Made by a program: the position numbers and the translations under genes. This document shows, piece after piece, positions 33,135-44,900 of a stretch of 64,000 nucleotides of DNA (position 1 is its first letter; every line of letters begins with the position of its first letter). The notes below the pieces were generated by a model. That model saw only the letters and a list, made by a program, of their open reading frames with translations, was not told where the DNA came from and made no database searches. This stretch comes from Phymatolithon calcareum. Lineage: Eukaryota; Rhodophyta; Florideophyceae; Hapalidiales. The DNA is taken from contig OZ345371.1 in assembly GCA_977006965.1 (NCBI GenBank), forward strand, positions 1,736,001 through 1,800,000. The letters run 5' to 3'.

Positions 33135-36100
33135 TTACGAACGTGCAGGATGCAATCCCATCTTTTTCGCGAACTCGGATACCTTGATTCGACTTAGGGG
33201 TTTCGTAAGTGCATCAGCGACCATGAATTCCGTCGCACAGTACTTGAATTCCACTTTCTCGGTTGCCACAGCTTCGCGAACATAGTGATATTGAATATCA
33301 ATAGGTTTGTTTCGTTGGGTAATTGCCTCGTTCTGAGCGGATGATATAGCGCCTTGGTTGTCCGAGAAGATGAGGATGCGAGATGGCTTGTTGAAACAAA
33401 GTATGTCGGAAATCGATCGCGAAAGCCAGACTGCTTCTTTCGCCGCGGCACATGCAGCAATGTATTCAGCCTCACATGACGATGTCGCGAAAATGGTTTG
33501 CTTCTTGGATCGCCAGCTAATTGCTCCCCCTGCAAGCATGAAGACGTATCCACTTGTTGACTTGCGAGTTTCTTGACAGCCTGCCCAGTCGGAGTCGCTA
33601 TACCCCACTGGAGTCAAACTTCTGGCTTTGCCGAATAGAATCCCATGATTACGAGTTCCGGCAATGTACCGTAAAACACGCTTAACAGCCATCCAATGGA
33701 TTTGCAGTGGATTCTCGCAAAAGGAGGAGAGTTTTCCGACAGCATCCGAGATATCCGGCCGACTTCCAACCATCAGATACATGACGCTTCCAATTGCAGG
33801 TCGATACGGAACCTCAGATGAAACAGAATCTGTGATGTCGAGTTCATGCACGGTACTGGTTTTCTTGTACGGTTCCATCGGCGTTGGTACCGGTTTCGAA
33901 TTTTCCAAGTTAAACCGCTTCAAAACGGTTTCCGCGTACGACTTCTGCGATAGGTGTAATGTTCGGAGATCGCGATCCCGACGGATCTCCAATCCGAGGA
34001 ATACACTTGCGTTTCCAAGATACTTCATCTCGAATCGCCGGTTAAGCTCCCCCTTCATCCAAGCAATTGCAACATTGTCGTTGCCAGCAATGAGCAAGTC
34101 ATCGACGTACAATGCAATGATCATAATGCTCTTGGATGTGTGCCGAACATAAAGACACGGGTCATTCGGACTGCTTGTAAATCCGAGTTCATTGATTAAG
34201 AAATCATCAATCTTAGCATGCCATTGTCGGGGAGCTTGTTTTATCCCGTAGAGTGCCTTCAACAGCTTACACACGAGGTCAGGACGCTTGGGATCGCGAA
34301 ATCCGGCGGGAACCTCCATGTAGATATCTTCGTCCAAGTCTCCATGTAGGAATGCAGTGACGACATCCATTTGGACAAGTTCGAGATCATGAACTGCCAC
34401 CGTGGCGAGAAGAATCCGAATTGATGTGAACTTCACGACCGGGGCATATGTTTCGCCGTAATCCACTCCGTGCACCTGTCGGAACCCTTTCGCGACAATG
34501 CGAGCTTTCGGGCCAGTGTCTTTGACTTTGAACACGTATTTGCATGGGAGAACGTTCATACCGGATTCGCGAGGTACTAATGTCCAAGTCTTGTTGCGCA
34601 TGAGAGATGAGTGTTCTTTCTCAATCGCAGGGGACCAATAGTCAATGTTGTCTTTCGACGTGGCGCTTCTGAAAGTCTGCGGAACTTCTTGAGAAGACAA
34701 AGAAGTTTCAGTTGCAAAGTTGGCTGATTCGAGAACCAGCATGGCTGTATGCGGGCCAGTATTCCAGAAATCACTTGGTGGCTTTGACACACGGGTGGAT
34801 CGACGAAGTATGGGTTTCGCGACTAACTCAGGAGGTGCGTCAGCATTAGAAGTTGAGATAGATTCTTCTTTACAGCCACTGTACTGACCATGCCCGTTGT
34901 CCTTTGGTTCGTCCACGGTACCCTCCACTGCAACGTCCTCCGCTTTCACGGCAAGCTCACGGATTTTGGCATAGTTGGGTTTCTGCTCGACCTTGATGAT
35001 CGCTGGAGTAATTTCAGTAGCTTCCTCGGTTTCAAATGCATCGTGAAAGCTTTGGTCAAACCCTGCATTTGGAAAACTGATTGGTATATTCGTTTTAGGA
35101 TTCTCAGTTTCGCATGCCGATTCATCAAATATAACATCCCGAGATACGATCACCTTGCATGCATTCGGATCCCATAACTTGTATCCCTTAGATGCAAACG
35201 AGTATCCCATCATGATCGCTTCACGAGTACGAGAGTCGAGTTTCTTGACCTTCTTTTTCGGAATCACGTACCAACACTTAGCGCCAAATACGCGTAAGTG
35301 TTCCAAGTTTGGTGCGGCTCCCATCCATATGTGATGGGGGGTCGTGTTCGAAGGAAGGCCTCGCGACGTAACTCGATTTCGGACATACACAGCAGTTGAC
35401 AGTGCTTCAGCCCAGAACTTCTTCTCGATGCCTTTGTGACGAAGCAACGAGCGCACTAAGTTGAGTAAAGTGCGGTTCATGCGCTCAGCAATCCCATTCT
35501 GTTGAGAAGTGTAAGCAACGGTGAGTTGATGGTGAATACCGTGCTCTGAAAGATATGACTTGAACTCATTTGACAGGTATTCTCCTCCGTTATCGGTCCG
35601 AATAGCTTTGAGCTTAGGTGCAGGTGAGAACTGATGTACGTTGAGGTGTTTCAGCTTTCTCCCGGTGTGTGTTTCAGCGTATTTGTGAAATTTCTGAAAG
35701 CACTCGAAGCTCTCGGACTTCTTTCGCATGGTGAAAACTGTGGTCCATTTGGAGTGATCATCGATAAACGTGATGAAATACCGAGAGCCACCTAGTGATG
35801 GGATGTCAATTGGACCGAGAACGTCGGAATGCACGAGATCGAGAATTGCGTCCGAGCGAGAACCACTAGACTTCGGAATAGGAGCACGATGTGCTTTCCC
35901 AGCAATGCAACCTTTGCATAAATTGTCCGACGAAGACCCTGGATCGATATGCAATCCTTTTACAACCCCATGGAGTGCCATGCCGGAGATTCCAGTAGGA
36001 TTGACATGCGCGAGACGCTCGTGCCAGAGCTGTAAGCTGACGAGGGATGTTTCCTTGGACATGGGTTTGTTCTCCGGACGATCTAGAATGTATAGATCTT

Positions 36101-37358
36101 TGCGGAGTGTACCTTGGGCGATAATCTCATCATGTGCTTTGATATAGCACCGTTTGCTTTTGAATAAGATACCATACCCATACACGTCCAGTTTAGAAAC
36201 GGAAAGGAGCGAATAACCGAAGTCCGGAATATGAAGAACGTTTTGGTGCATACACTGAGACTGTTTTCCGTTGATGCTGAGTGTCACGATAGCATCGCCC
36301 TTTCCTGCTATGGTTGCAGTTGCTCTAGTTCCCATTTCGACTGTCGACCTCATTTCCGTGTATGAGACAAAGATTGAAAGATCGAATGTCATGTGGGATG
36401 TGCTTCCGGAGTCGATAATCCATGACGTGGACTTTTCGGGAATGTTTGAGTTTCGAACCTTTGCCATTAAGCAAACGTAGTCAGAATCAGACATGACACG
36501 AATAGATTCTGTTTCACCAGCAATTAAGGCAGTCGGTTTGTCCTTCTTTCCTTTTCGACCCGGAGGTTTGTATCCCGGTGGTGCAAGGTGTGGAAACTTG
36601 ACCCAACACCTGAGAGAAGGATGTCCAGCTCGATTGCAATGATCACAATGGTCGTCGGCGTATGAACCATTTTGAGTTGCACTTACAAGAGCCGTGGACT
36701 CAGACTTCTCCGTCGACGCTTCGAGGCGCATATTCATACGTTGCTCCTCTTGTAGAAGTCGGCTCTTCACAAACTCAAGAGAGAATGTCTCGTCCTCGTT
36801 CCCAAGTGCGTCTAAGGCACTGATGAGACTGTCATATCGATCCGGAAGACCATTCAGGACAGCCATTGCCATTTCCTTGTCGTCGATGTCAACACCCATT
36901 GATTTGAGTGTGGATGTGAGCTGACGAATTCGGTTGGTGTATGGCAGTATCTTTTCGCCCTCGAACATTGTGGCGGTATAGAACTTGCGACGAGCGGCGA
37001 GTTTATTAAGCAGCGTATGGCGTTCGAATATGTTGAGAATCGCCTGCCACATTTCTTTCGCCGTTTTAACACCTCGAACATGTTCGAGATGGGCATCGGA
37101 AAGGGAAAGACCAATAATCGCTTTAGCCTTATTGTCATGTCGACGCCAGACTTTGAACTCGTCTGTGTCCCTTGCCGGAGGGCTTACCTCGATGTACTCA
37201 TCGAGCTCGCGGAATGATAGTACTAGCTGAATTTTCTGTTTCCAAGCGTGGAAATTGGTCTCGGTGAGTTTTTCGACCTTCAGCGTTCCTTGCGAGTTGT
37301 CCATATTTTGGACTGGGGGTTCTTTAAATCTTGTCGAAGATCCGTTCGGGGAGTCCAC
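33135..37358 (-). CDS. Copia gag-pol polyprotein, family B, intact ORF
   Basis: A single 1407-codon frame; typical copia polyproteins are 1300-1450. Two in-frame starts exist: ATG 37358 (MDSPNGSS) and ATG 37304 (MDNSQGTLK). The second is the start conserved in family A. Domains by residue from 37358: gag about 20-235; CX2CX4HX4C zinc knuckle 238-251; aspartic protease DSG at 316; pre-integrase/zinc region about 430-495; integrase catalytic D512, D589, E625, with exactly 35 residues between the last two; reverse transcriptase about 855-1100 with YVDD at 1084-1087; RNase H about 1250-1400 with D1257. A residue that is His in sibling copies (NKHIDIQYH) is Pro at 1352 here, which may weaken RNase H. 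The protein would make virus-like particles in the cytoplasm and reverse transcribe and integrate the element. Confidence 0.95.
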   Translation of the reverse strand: MDSPNGSSTRFKEPPVQNMDNSQGTLKVEKLTETNFHAWKQKIQLVLSFRELDEYIEVSPPARDTDEFKVWRRHDNKAKAIIGLSLSDAHLEHVRGVKTAKEMWQAILNIFERHTLLNKLAARRKFYTATMFEGEKILPYTNRIRQLTSTLKSMGVDIDDKEMAMAVLNGLPDRYDSLISALDALGNEDETFSLEFVKSRLLQEEQRMNMRLEASTEKSESTALVSATQNGSYADDHCDHCNRAGHPSLRCWVKFPHLAPPGYKPPGRKGKKDKPTALIAGETESIRVMSDSDYVCLMAKVRNSNIPEKSTSWIIDSGSTSHMTFDLSIFVSYTEMRSTVEMGTRATATIAGKGDAIVTLSINGKQSQCMHQNVLHIPDFGYSLLSVSKLDVYGYGILFKSKRCYIKAHDEIIAQGTLRKDLYILDRPENKPMSKETSLVSLQLWHERLAHVNPTGISGMALHGVVKGLHIDPGSSSDNLCKGCIAGKAHRAPIPKSSGSRSDAILDLVHSDVLGPIDIPSLGGSRYFITFIDDHSKWTTVFTMRKKSESFECFQKFHKYAETHTGRKLKHLNVHQFSPAPKLKAIRTDNGGEYLSNEFKSYLSEHGIHHQLTVAYTSQQNGIAERMNRTLLNLVRSLLRHKGIEKKFWAEALSTAVYVRNRVTSRGLPSNTTPHHIWMGAAPNLEHLRVFGAKCWYVIPKKKVKKLDSRTREAIMMGYSFASKGYKLWDPNACKVIVSRDVIFDESACETENPKTNIPISFPNAGFDQSFHDAFETEEATEITPAIIKVEQKPNYAKIRELAVKAEDVAVEGTVDEPKDNGHGQYSGCKEESISTSNADAPPELVAKPILRRSTRVSKPPSDFWNTGPHTAMLVLESANFATETSLSSQEVPQTFRSATSKDNIDYWSPAIEKEHSSLMRNKTWTLVPRESGMNVLPCKYVFKVKDTGPKARIVAKGFRQVHGVDYGETYAPVVKFTSIRILLATVAVHDLELVQMDVVTAFLHGDLDEDIYMEVPAGFRDPKRPDLVCKLLKALYGIKQAPRQWHAKIDDFLINELGFTSSPNDPCLYVRHTSKSIMIIALYVDDLLIAGNDNVAIAWMKGELNRRFEMKYLGNASVFLGLEIRRDRDLRTLHLSQKSYAETVLKRFNLENSKPVPTPMEPYKKTSTVHELDITDSVSSEVPYRPAIGSVMYLMVGSRPDISDAVGKLSSFCENPLQIHWMAVKRVLRYIAGTRNHGILFGKARSLTPVGYSDSDWAGCQETRKSTSGYVFMLAGGAISWRSKKQTIFATSSCEAEYIAACAAAKEAVWLSRSISDILCFNKPSRILIFSDNQGAISSAQNEAITQRNKPIDIQYHYVREAVATEKVEFKYCATEFMVADALTKPLSRIKVSEFAKKMGLHPARS

Positions 37359-37587
37359 TGCGAGTTAACAGAAGTTAACTATCAAGGCAATCTATCCCTT
37401 ATAGGAAATTCGCGTCGAGTCAATGTGATCCGGAGCTTGATCTGGGGATGGCTATAGGCCGTATACCTCTTGAAGATAGGGCTGGCTCTAGGCCGTTTAC
37501 CTCTTGTGGCGTTTTGGTACACCTGAACCTGCAGCCGACAACACGCACTGCAAGACGTATCCGTCAATTCCAATGTCCTAAATTCCA

Positions 37588-37848
37588 ATGTTGATGTTGG
37601 CACACCCCACCGAGCAAGTACTTCGTGAGGCTATAATTGCGACCTTTTCCTTGAAGATGAGTATACGGGGCCTACTGACCACGCGCTGTGCGTGGCGGAC
37701 TGTCTTTCAAATCGGTAAACCGTACTCCAACAAGTCTTTCAGATTCCCTTCCAATCACACAACAGAATTCTGCAGAGCCGAGATGCGTCCAGGTGGATAC
37801 TCGGAAGACTACTTGATTTCTCAAGCGTATATCCCTTTCACCACGTAG
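37588..37848 (+). other. Antisense ORF in the family B leader, 86 codons
   Basis: Opposite in direction to gag-pol, an ATG-initiated 86-codon frame (MLMLAHPTEQVLRE...) lies in the leader. The same frame is open at 9860-10120 and 62046-62306 and truncated at 48648-48833. Most differences between copies change the amino acid, which argues against selection on a protein. No motif is recognised. Confidence 0.25.
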
Positions 37849-38038
37849 CAGAGCACGGATTTTGTCAGACTGTTTCGTAGATTATACTCTGTGCAGAGTC
37901 GCTTTAGGGTGGCCGATGGATGGCGCAGATACCACAGGGTTTTAAACCTTTTGATGATGAATATTGGTTGAGAATGAATTACCGAAAGGGAAGGAGGACC
38001 CCTCGGTAAGGTGATAGCGCTGGTTGATTATGCGTTAT

Positions 38039-38052
38039 CTGGGCCCATAACC
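38039..38052 (-). other. Primer-binding site of the intact B element
   Basis: A perfect GGTTATGGGCCCAG on the minus strand, directly after the 5' LTR. Confidence 0.86.
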
Positions 38053-38470
38053 AGTTGGATGGAGGTTTGGTTGTTGATGGTTGAGATTGTTGAGGTGGTT
38101 GAGATTGTTGAGATGGTTGGTTTGGTTGTGAGATGTTCCTTGGTTTATTGAGTCGGGGCATCAGATCCGGGTCTTATATAGGCCTCAGATTGAGGTATGA
38201 TAAGACTTCTGATGCTCATTGCACTACTAACTGTGATTGAATCAATCAACTAAAAGATTGAAATGTCGATTGTGATTGATTCAATCAACAAAATGATTGA
38301 ATTACTGAGAATGACAAGATCAATCAAGAAATTGATTGAACTGCTACATTGTCAGTAAATATGAAAAAACATGGATTGATTCTATCATAACATATGAGAA
38401 ATGGTTAGTGACTTATGATATAGGATAATGTGTACTGCGACAAGAGATCCAAGCAGTCACATTTCCAATA
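38053..38470 (-). repeat. 5' LTR of the intact B element
   Basis: 418 bp. The terminal bases have drifted (TATTGG at the 5' end, CAACT at the 3' end), while the inner sequence matches the 3' LTR closely. The difference in length comes mainly from the number of CATCTCAAC-type units. Confidence 0.92.
38144..38180 (-). promoter_or_regulatory. Core promoter of the intact B element: TATATAA and AATAAA
   Basis: On the minus strand TATATAA (38180-38174) is followed 31 bp later by AATAAA (38149-38144) and ccaaggaac. Transcription would be expected to start close to or just after AATAAA. Confidence 0.65.
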
Positions 38471-38712
38471 GTTTCCACATCTTGCACATGCTCGAGATGT
38501 TCATCCGAGAGAGAAAGTCCGATAATGGCCTTTGCCTTGTTGTCACTTCGACGCCAGAGAGTGAAATCGTCCGAGTCCCGAGCTGGTGGATCGTCCTCAA
38601 TGTGTTCATCAAGTTCGCAGAATGATAGTACTAGCTGAATTTTCTGTTTCCAAGCATGGAAATTGGTCTCATTGAGTTTCTCGACCTTCAGCGTTCCTTG
38701 TGAGTTGTCCAT
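38471..38712 (-). pseudogene. Family A gag N-terminus, host of the B element (right part)
   Basis: Runs from the ATG at 38712 (MDNSQGTLK) to the insertion site, matching 32229-32686 across the B element with duplication gtttc. Its leader follows to 39206. Confidence 0.87.
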
Positions 38713-39206
38713 TTTAGGGAGTGTCGGTCTTCTATTCTTGTCGAAAATCCATTCGGGGAGTCCACTGCGAGTCAACCGAAGTTAACTATCAAGACAATCT
38801 GTCCCGTATAAGAAATTCCTTCGAGTCAATGTGACCCGGACCTTGATCGGGGGATGGCTCAATGGCCGTATACCTCTTGTGGCGTTTTGGAACACCTGAA
38901 CCTGCAGTCGGCAACACGCACTGCAAGACGTTTTGCGGTATCCTGAAACGGACCTAGTAAAAATCAAAGATTTTTAACAAGGATACGCAACAGGAAAACC
39001 CTTGTGGTGTTTTGGTACACCTGAACCTTCAGCCGGCAACGCGCACTGCAAGACGCTAATGAACCCCTGAAGCGTACCGAGCAAGAATCAACGATTCTTG
39101 ACCAGGATGCGCAAGCAGGAAGATCAGACAGGGACAGATCGGGGGCGAAGGAGAACCCCGGAGATGATGACGATGATGATGAAACGCGGTGGTTGAGGTG
39201 CGTTGA
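38713..39206 (-). other. Family A leader region
   Basis: Untranslated leader of the host A element, with two copies of the conserved core (near 38890 and 39010). Confidence 0.75.
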
Positions 39207-39220
39207 CTGGGACCATAACC
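39207..39220 (-). other. Primer-binding site with one mismatch
   Basis: Reads GGTTATGGTCCCAG, one base off the usual site. The same variant occurs at 41324 and 58924, so it defines a sub-lineage. Confidence 0.8.
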
Positions 39221-39664
39221 TGTTGGAGAAGGTTCGGCTATTGACGAGGAGAAAGAAAAAGTTTGGTTGAAGGAAAATGGTTGAGTAGAAGCTGAGATAG
39301 GTAAGAATGAGTTCCTTGGTTTATTGACTTGGCGGACCTCAGGTCAAGACTATATAGACCTGAGAACTCAATCAACTTGATCGAAAAACCTAATTGACGA
39401 CGGAGACGCTCTAACCCTAAACAATTTTGTCATAATATCATATGACACGTGTAACATGAAAAAATGAAGAATCATCTACTGAGTGGGGAGAGTAAGATTA
39501 TCATACTCTTATCATACTTTGACACGTGTCACTGCCAATCTTCTTGATTCAAAGTTCTAAGACACTTTGACTTTCCACTTGACAAGTGTACACGTGTACC
39601 GAGATCATACCTTGATATTGAAGTGTTTTTGCGACTGGAGCTCCAAGCAATCATACTTCCAACA
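39221..39664 (-). repeat. 5' LTR, family A (subfamily ending in CCTTCTCCAACA)
   Basis: 444 bp on the minus strand. The U5 end (...cgaaccttctccaaca) resembles the LTRs at 47733 and 53888 rather than the CCTCCAACAACA type. The right flank is gaggg. Confidence 0.88.
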
Positions 39665-40881
39665 GAGGGTTTCAGCGTACTTGTGGCTCTCCGACTTTCT
39701 TCGCATGGTGTATACCGTGGTCCACTTGCAGTGATTATCTATGAATGTGATGAAGTATCGAGACCCTCCAAGTGATGGAATGGCGATAGGACCTAAGACG
39801 TCGGAATGTACGAGGTTGAGGACAGCTTCAGAACGAGTACTACTAGACTTTGGGATCGGAGTGCGATGACCTTTGCAGGTATGCACTGAGTTCGGACTGG
39901 GAGAAATTTTCACACCTTTGACCACCCCATGACGTACCATATCGGAGATACCAGATGGTTGGACATGAGCGAGACGTTCATGCCAAAGCTGGAGGCTAGC
40001 GAAACAGGAAAGTTCGGTAACTTTATTTTCATCTGGAAGGTCAACTGAGTAGGGACTCTTGCGAAGTGTACCTGTAGCAATCGTGTCATGATGCGCATTA
40101 ACATAACAACGACTGTTCTTGAACGTAATCCCATATCAACACTCATCCATTTTCAATACCGATAGTAGGGAGTATCCAAAGTCCGGTATGTGCATAACAT
40201 CCTTCAGTTTGCATTTTGACGGCTTCCCATTGACATTGAACGTAATGATGGCATCACCTTTGCCTGCAATTGTGGCTTTAGCTTTTGTTCCCATTTCGAC
40301 AGTTGACGACATTTCAGTATACGACCAGAAGATCGAACAATCGAATGTCATGTGCGATGTACTGCCAGAGTCAATGATCCATGACTTAGAGTTTTCGGGA
40401 ATGTCGGAGCTGCGCACATTGGCCATGAGGCATACAAAGTCGGAATCGGACATCACTCGAGTGGGTTCCGATTCATCAGTCAGAAATGGAGATGTTTTTG
40501 TTTGCTTTTCATTTCGACGTTTGTATTCATCTGGAGCAAGGTGAGGGAATTTGGTCGATCATTTATGGCTCTTATGTCCGGATCGATGACAATGGTGGCA
40601 GTGGTCACGAATGCGTTCTCCATCGCGTCTGGCAGTGAACAGTGCGGCAGTCTCAGATTTGACCGTTGATGCTTCGACTCTCATGGACATGCGTTGCTCT
40701 TCTTGCAAAAGTCGGCTCTTGACAAATTAAAGCGAGAATGACTCATCCTCGTTCCCAAGAGCATCCAGTGTACTGATTAAGCTATCAAACCGTTCTGGAA
40801 GTCCGTTAAGCACAGGCATTGCTTTTTCTTTGTCGTCGATGTCGACACCCATTGACTTCAGGGTAGATGCGAGCTGGCGAA
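39665..40881 (-). pseudogene. Family A integrase-to-gag fragment, broken
   Basis: The minus strand encodes part of integrase (HGVVKGVKISP, HSDVLGPIAIPSLGG) with a small internal deletion after TMRRKSES, the protease DSGSTSH and gag back to IRQLAS. Several stops and frameshifts are present. It is interrupted at 40882 by a plus-strand A element and resumes at 46290. Confidence 0.85.
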
Positions 40882-41323
40882 TGTTGGAAGTGTGATTGCT
40901 TGGAGCTCTAGTCGCAAACACACTTCAGTATCAAGGTATGATCTCGGTACACCTGTACACGTGTCAAGTCGAATGTCAAAGTGTCTCAGAACTTTGAATC
41001 AAGAAGATTGGCAGTGACACGTGTCAAAGTATGATAAGAGTATGATAATCATACTCCCCTCACTCAGTAGATGATTCTTGATTTTTTCATGTTACACATG
41101 TCATATGATAGTGTAACAATTTTTTTAGGGTTAGTGTGTCTCCGTCGTCAATTAGGGTTTTGATCAAGTCTAGTTCTGTTCTCAGGTCTATATAGTCTTG
41201 ACCTGAGGTCCGCAAGTGAATAAACCAAGGAACTCATTCACTCACAACTCATCTTCTACTCAACCAATTCACTCCAACCAAACTTTTTCCTTCACCTCAT
41301 CTCCTCCCTAACCTCCAACAACA
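40882..41323 (+). repeat. 5' LTR, family A
   Basis: 442 bp, TGTTGGAAGTG...CCTCCAACAACA. Confidence 0.92.
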
Positions 41324-41337
41324 GGTTATGGTCCCAG
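41324..41337 (+). other. Primer-binding site with one mismatch
   Basis: GGTTATGGTCCCAG; the G-to-T change is shared with 39207 and 58924. Confidence 0.8.
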
Positions 41338-41926
41338 TCAACGCACCTCAACCACCGCGTTTCATCATCATCGTCATCATCTCCGGGAGTCATCCTTCCT
41401 CCCCGATCTTCACCGTCTTCACCAATTTATCCTGTTTGCGCATCCTTGCTTGACTACCTTTGGTTTTCTTGCAGGGCCCGCTTCAGTGATCCGTCTCAGT
41501 CATCGTCTCCGATCATCCGGTCCGTCTCCTTGCTCAATTACCTCTGGTCTTTGGCAGGGCACGGTCGGGGATCCCAAAGCGTCTTGCAGTACGCGTTGCC
41601 GGCTGCAGGTTCAGGTGTACCAGAACACCACAAAGGTCTTTCTGTTGTGTCTCCTTGCTTGATTACCTTCGGTTTTTGAGTGGGGCCCGCTTCAGAAGAC
41701 TGCATAACGTCTTGCAGTACGTGTTGCCGGCTGCAGGTTCAGGTGTACCAAAACGCCACAAGAGTTATACGGCCATTGAGCCATCCCCCGATCAAGGACC
41801 GGGTCATTCCGACTCGAAGGAATTTCTTATAAGGGATAGATTGCCTTGATAGTTGACCTTGTGTCGACTCGCAGTGGACTCCCCGAACGGATTTTCGACA
41901 AGAATAGAAGACCCCCACTCCGCAAA

Positions 41927-44900
41927 ATGGACAACTACCAAGGAACGCTGAAGGTCGAAAAGTTAAATGAGACCAATTTCCATGCTTGGAAACGGAAAAT
42001 ACAGCTAGTACTATCATTCCGCGAACTCGACGAGTTCATAGAGGACGATCCACCGGCACGAGATTCCGACGATTTCAATCTCTGGCGTCGTAATGACAAT
42101 AAAGCAAAGGCTATTATCGGTCTCTCGCTTTCAGACGAACGTCTCGAGCATGTGCAGGATGTCGAAACGGCCAAAGAAATGTGGACGTCGATTCTCAATA
42201 TCTTCGAACGACACACTCTTTTGAACAAACTGGCCGCTAGACGCAAGTTCTACACTGCCACTATGCTCGAGGGCGAGAAAATACTGCCCTATACGAACCG
42301 CATTCGCCAACTCGCATCCACTCTCAAGTCAATGGGTGTCGATATTGACGATAAAGAAATGGCCATGGCTGTATTGAACGGACTACGCGAACGCTACGAC
42401 ACCTTGATAAGTGCACTTGATGCTCTCGGCAATGAAGACGAATCATTCTCACTTGAATTTGTGAAGAGTCGACTGCTCCAGGAAGAGCAACGCATGTCAA
42501 TGCGTGTCGAAGCATCAACCGTCAAAGCTGAGACTGCTGCACTTTTCACTGCCAGACGCGATGGAGAACGAATTCGTGACTACTGTGAACATTGTCATCG
42601 ATCTGGACATAGAAGTGTGAAATGTTGGACCAAGTTTCCACACCTTGCTCCTGAAGGATACAAAAGTCGGAATGGAAAGCAAACGAAACCAGCTGCATTC
42701 CTGACCGATGAATCGGAACATGTTCGAGTTATGTCCGATTCCGACTTTGTATGCCTGATGGTCAAGGTACGCGATTCTGATATTTCCGAGAAGTCAAAGT
42801 CATGAATCATTGACTCTGGTAGTACATCGCATATGACGTTCGATCGTTCAATCTTCTGCTCATACACCAAAATGTCTTCAACCGTCGAAATGGGAACCAA
42901 AGCACAGGCCACAATCGCTGGAAAAGGTGATGTCATCAGTACGCTTAACGTGAACGGCAAATCGTTAAAACGAAAGCTCAAGGACGTTATGCACATACCC
43001 GACTTTGGATACTCTCTGCTGTCTGTCTCAAAAATGGATGAGTACGGATATGGTAAAACGTTCAAGAACAGCCGTTGCTATGTTAAAGCTCATCATGACA
43101 CTATCGCAACAGGTACTCTACGCAAAAGTCTCTACTCTCTAGACCTTGCAGATGGAAATAAACTGAACGAAGTTTCCTGTTTCGCGAGCCTACAGCTCTG
43201 GCAAGAACGACTTGCACATGTTGACCACACTGGAATTACCGGAATGGTAAACCATGGGGTGGTGAAAGGTGTAAAGATTGCTCCCAACTCACAGTCCACA
43301 CATCCATGTAATGGTTGTCTTGGCGGCAAAGGTCATCGTGCTCCGATTCCAAAGTCCAGTAGTTCTCGCTCCACAGCTGTTCTCGATCTCGTACATTCAG
43401 ACGTTCTTGGTCCTATCGACATTCCGTCCCTTGGAGGATCACAGTACTTCATCACATTCATCGATGATCACTCCAAGTGGACCACGGTATTCACCATGCG
43501 AAAGAAATCGGAGAGCTTTGAGTGTTTTCGGAAGTTTCACAAGTACGCTGAAACCCATACAGGTAGAAAGCTTAAGCACTTGAACATACAGGACTTCTCG
43601 AAAGCACCTAAGCTCAAAGCAATTAGGACCGACAATGGAGGCGAGTACCTTTCAAACGAGTTCAAGGCATATCTTGCGGAACATGGCATCCATCAACAGC
43701 TCACAGTCGCTTACACCCCACAGCAAAATGGGGTGGCTGAACGCATGAACCGCACACTTCTCAACTTAGTGCGCTCGATGCTTCATCACAGAAGCATCGA
43801 GAAGAAGTTCTGGGCTGAAGCGTTGGCACCTGCTGTGTATGTGCGCAACCGAGTTACGTCACGAGGACTTCCTTCGAACACGACCCCCCATCACATATGG
43901 ATAGGTGCCCCTCCAGATTTGGGACACTTGCGCGTATTTGGCGCCAAGTGTTGGTACGTGATTCCGAAGAAGAAAGTGAAGAAACTCGACAGTCGTACTC
44001 GTGAGGCGGTTATGCTGGGATACTCGTTGGCATCAAAAGGGTATAAGCTGTGCGATGCGGACTGGCGGAAAGTGAGCAAGCAGATGGTGGAGAACAACCT
44101 ATATCTCCATCTGGTTCTGACGAAACATCTCCGATGATCGCCAAACCCATTCTGCGTAGGTCAGCTCGGGTCTCAAAACCACCCACTGACTTCTGGAACG
44201 CTCCCTCGCATACTGCTATGCTGGCCTTCGAGTCCGTCAACCTTGCATCTGAAACCGGTTTGTCTTCTCATCAAGTGCCTCAGACCTTCAAGGAAGCGAC
44301 TTCAATTAAAAATGTCGACTTCTGGTCTCCGGGCATTGAGAATGAACACTCGTCACTAACCCGCAACAACACTTGGAAGTTGGTCACTCGCAAGCCTGGC
44401 ATGAACGTTCTTCCGTGCAAGTATGTCTTCAAGGTCAAGGATACAGGCCCTAAAGTCCGCATTGTTGCGAAAGGGTTCCGCCAGGTGCATGGGGTGGACT
44501 ACGGTGAAACGTATGCCCCAGTCGTAAAGTTCACCTCGATTCGTATCCTACTTGCAACCGTTGCTGTCCATGATTTGGAACTCTACCATATGGATGTTTT
44601 TACGGCTTTCTTGCATGGTGACCTTGACGAAGACATCTACATGGAGGTTCCGTCTGGATTTCGAGATCCCAAGCGTCCTGACCTTGTTTGCAAGCTCTTG
44701 ACGGCACTATACGGCCTGAAGCAAGCACCGCGACAGTGGCATGCCAAGATCGACAAGTTCCTCATCGACCAGCTCAGCTTCTCAAGTAGTGCCAATGATC
44801 CTTGTCTTTATGTCCGCCATAATTCAAGCAGCATCATGATCATCGCGCTATATGTGGATGACTTGCTGATTGCCGGAAACGATACTTCTGCTATTTCGTG

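Larger units (their letters stand above)
32687..38470 (-). mobile_element. Complete family B copia element with intact ORF
   Basis: 5784 bp, flanked by gtttc at 32682-32686 and 38471-38475. The 3' LTR is 32687-33113 and the 5' LTR is 38053-38470. By eye they differ at roughly a dozen positions plus one repeat-unit difference, so the insertion is young relative to its neighbours. Primer-binding site, leader, a single gag-pol ORF and polypurine tract are all present. It lies in the gag of a minus-strand A element. This is the best candidate in the window for an autonomous element. Confidence 0.94.
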
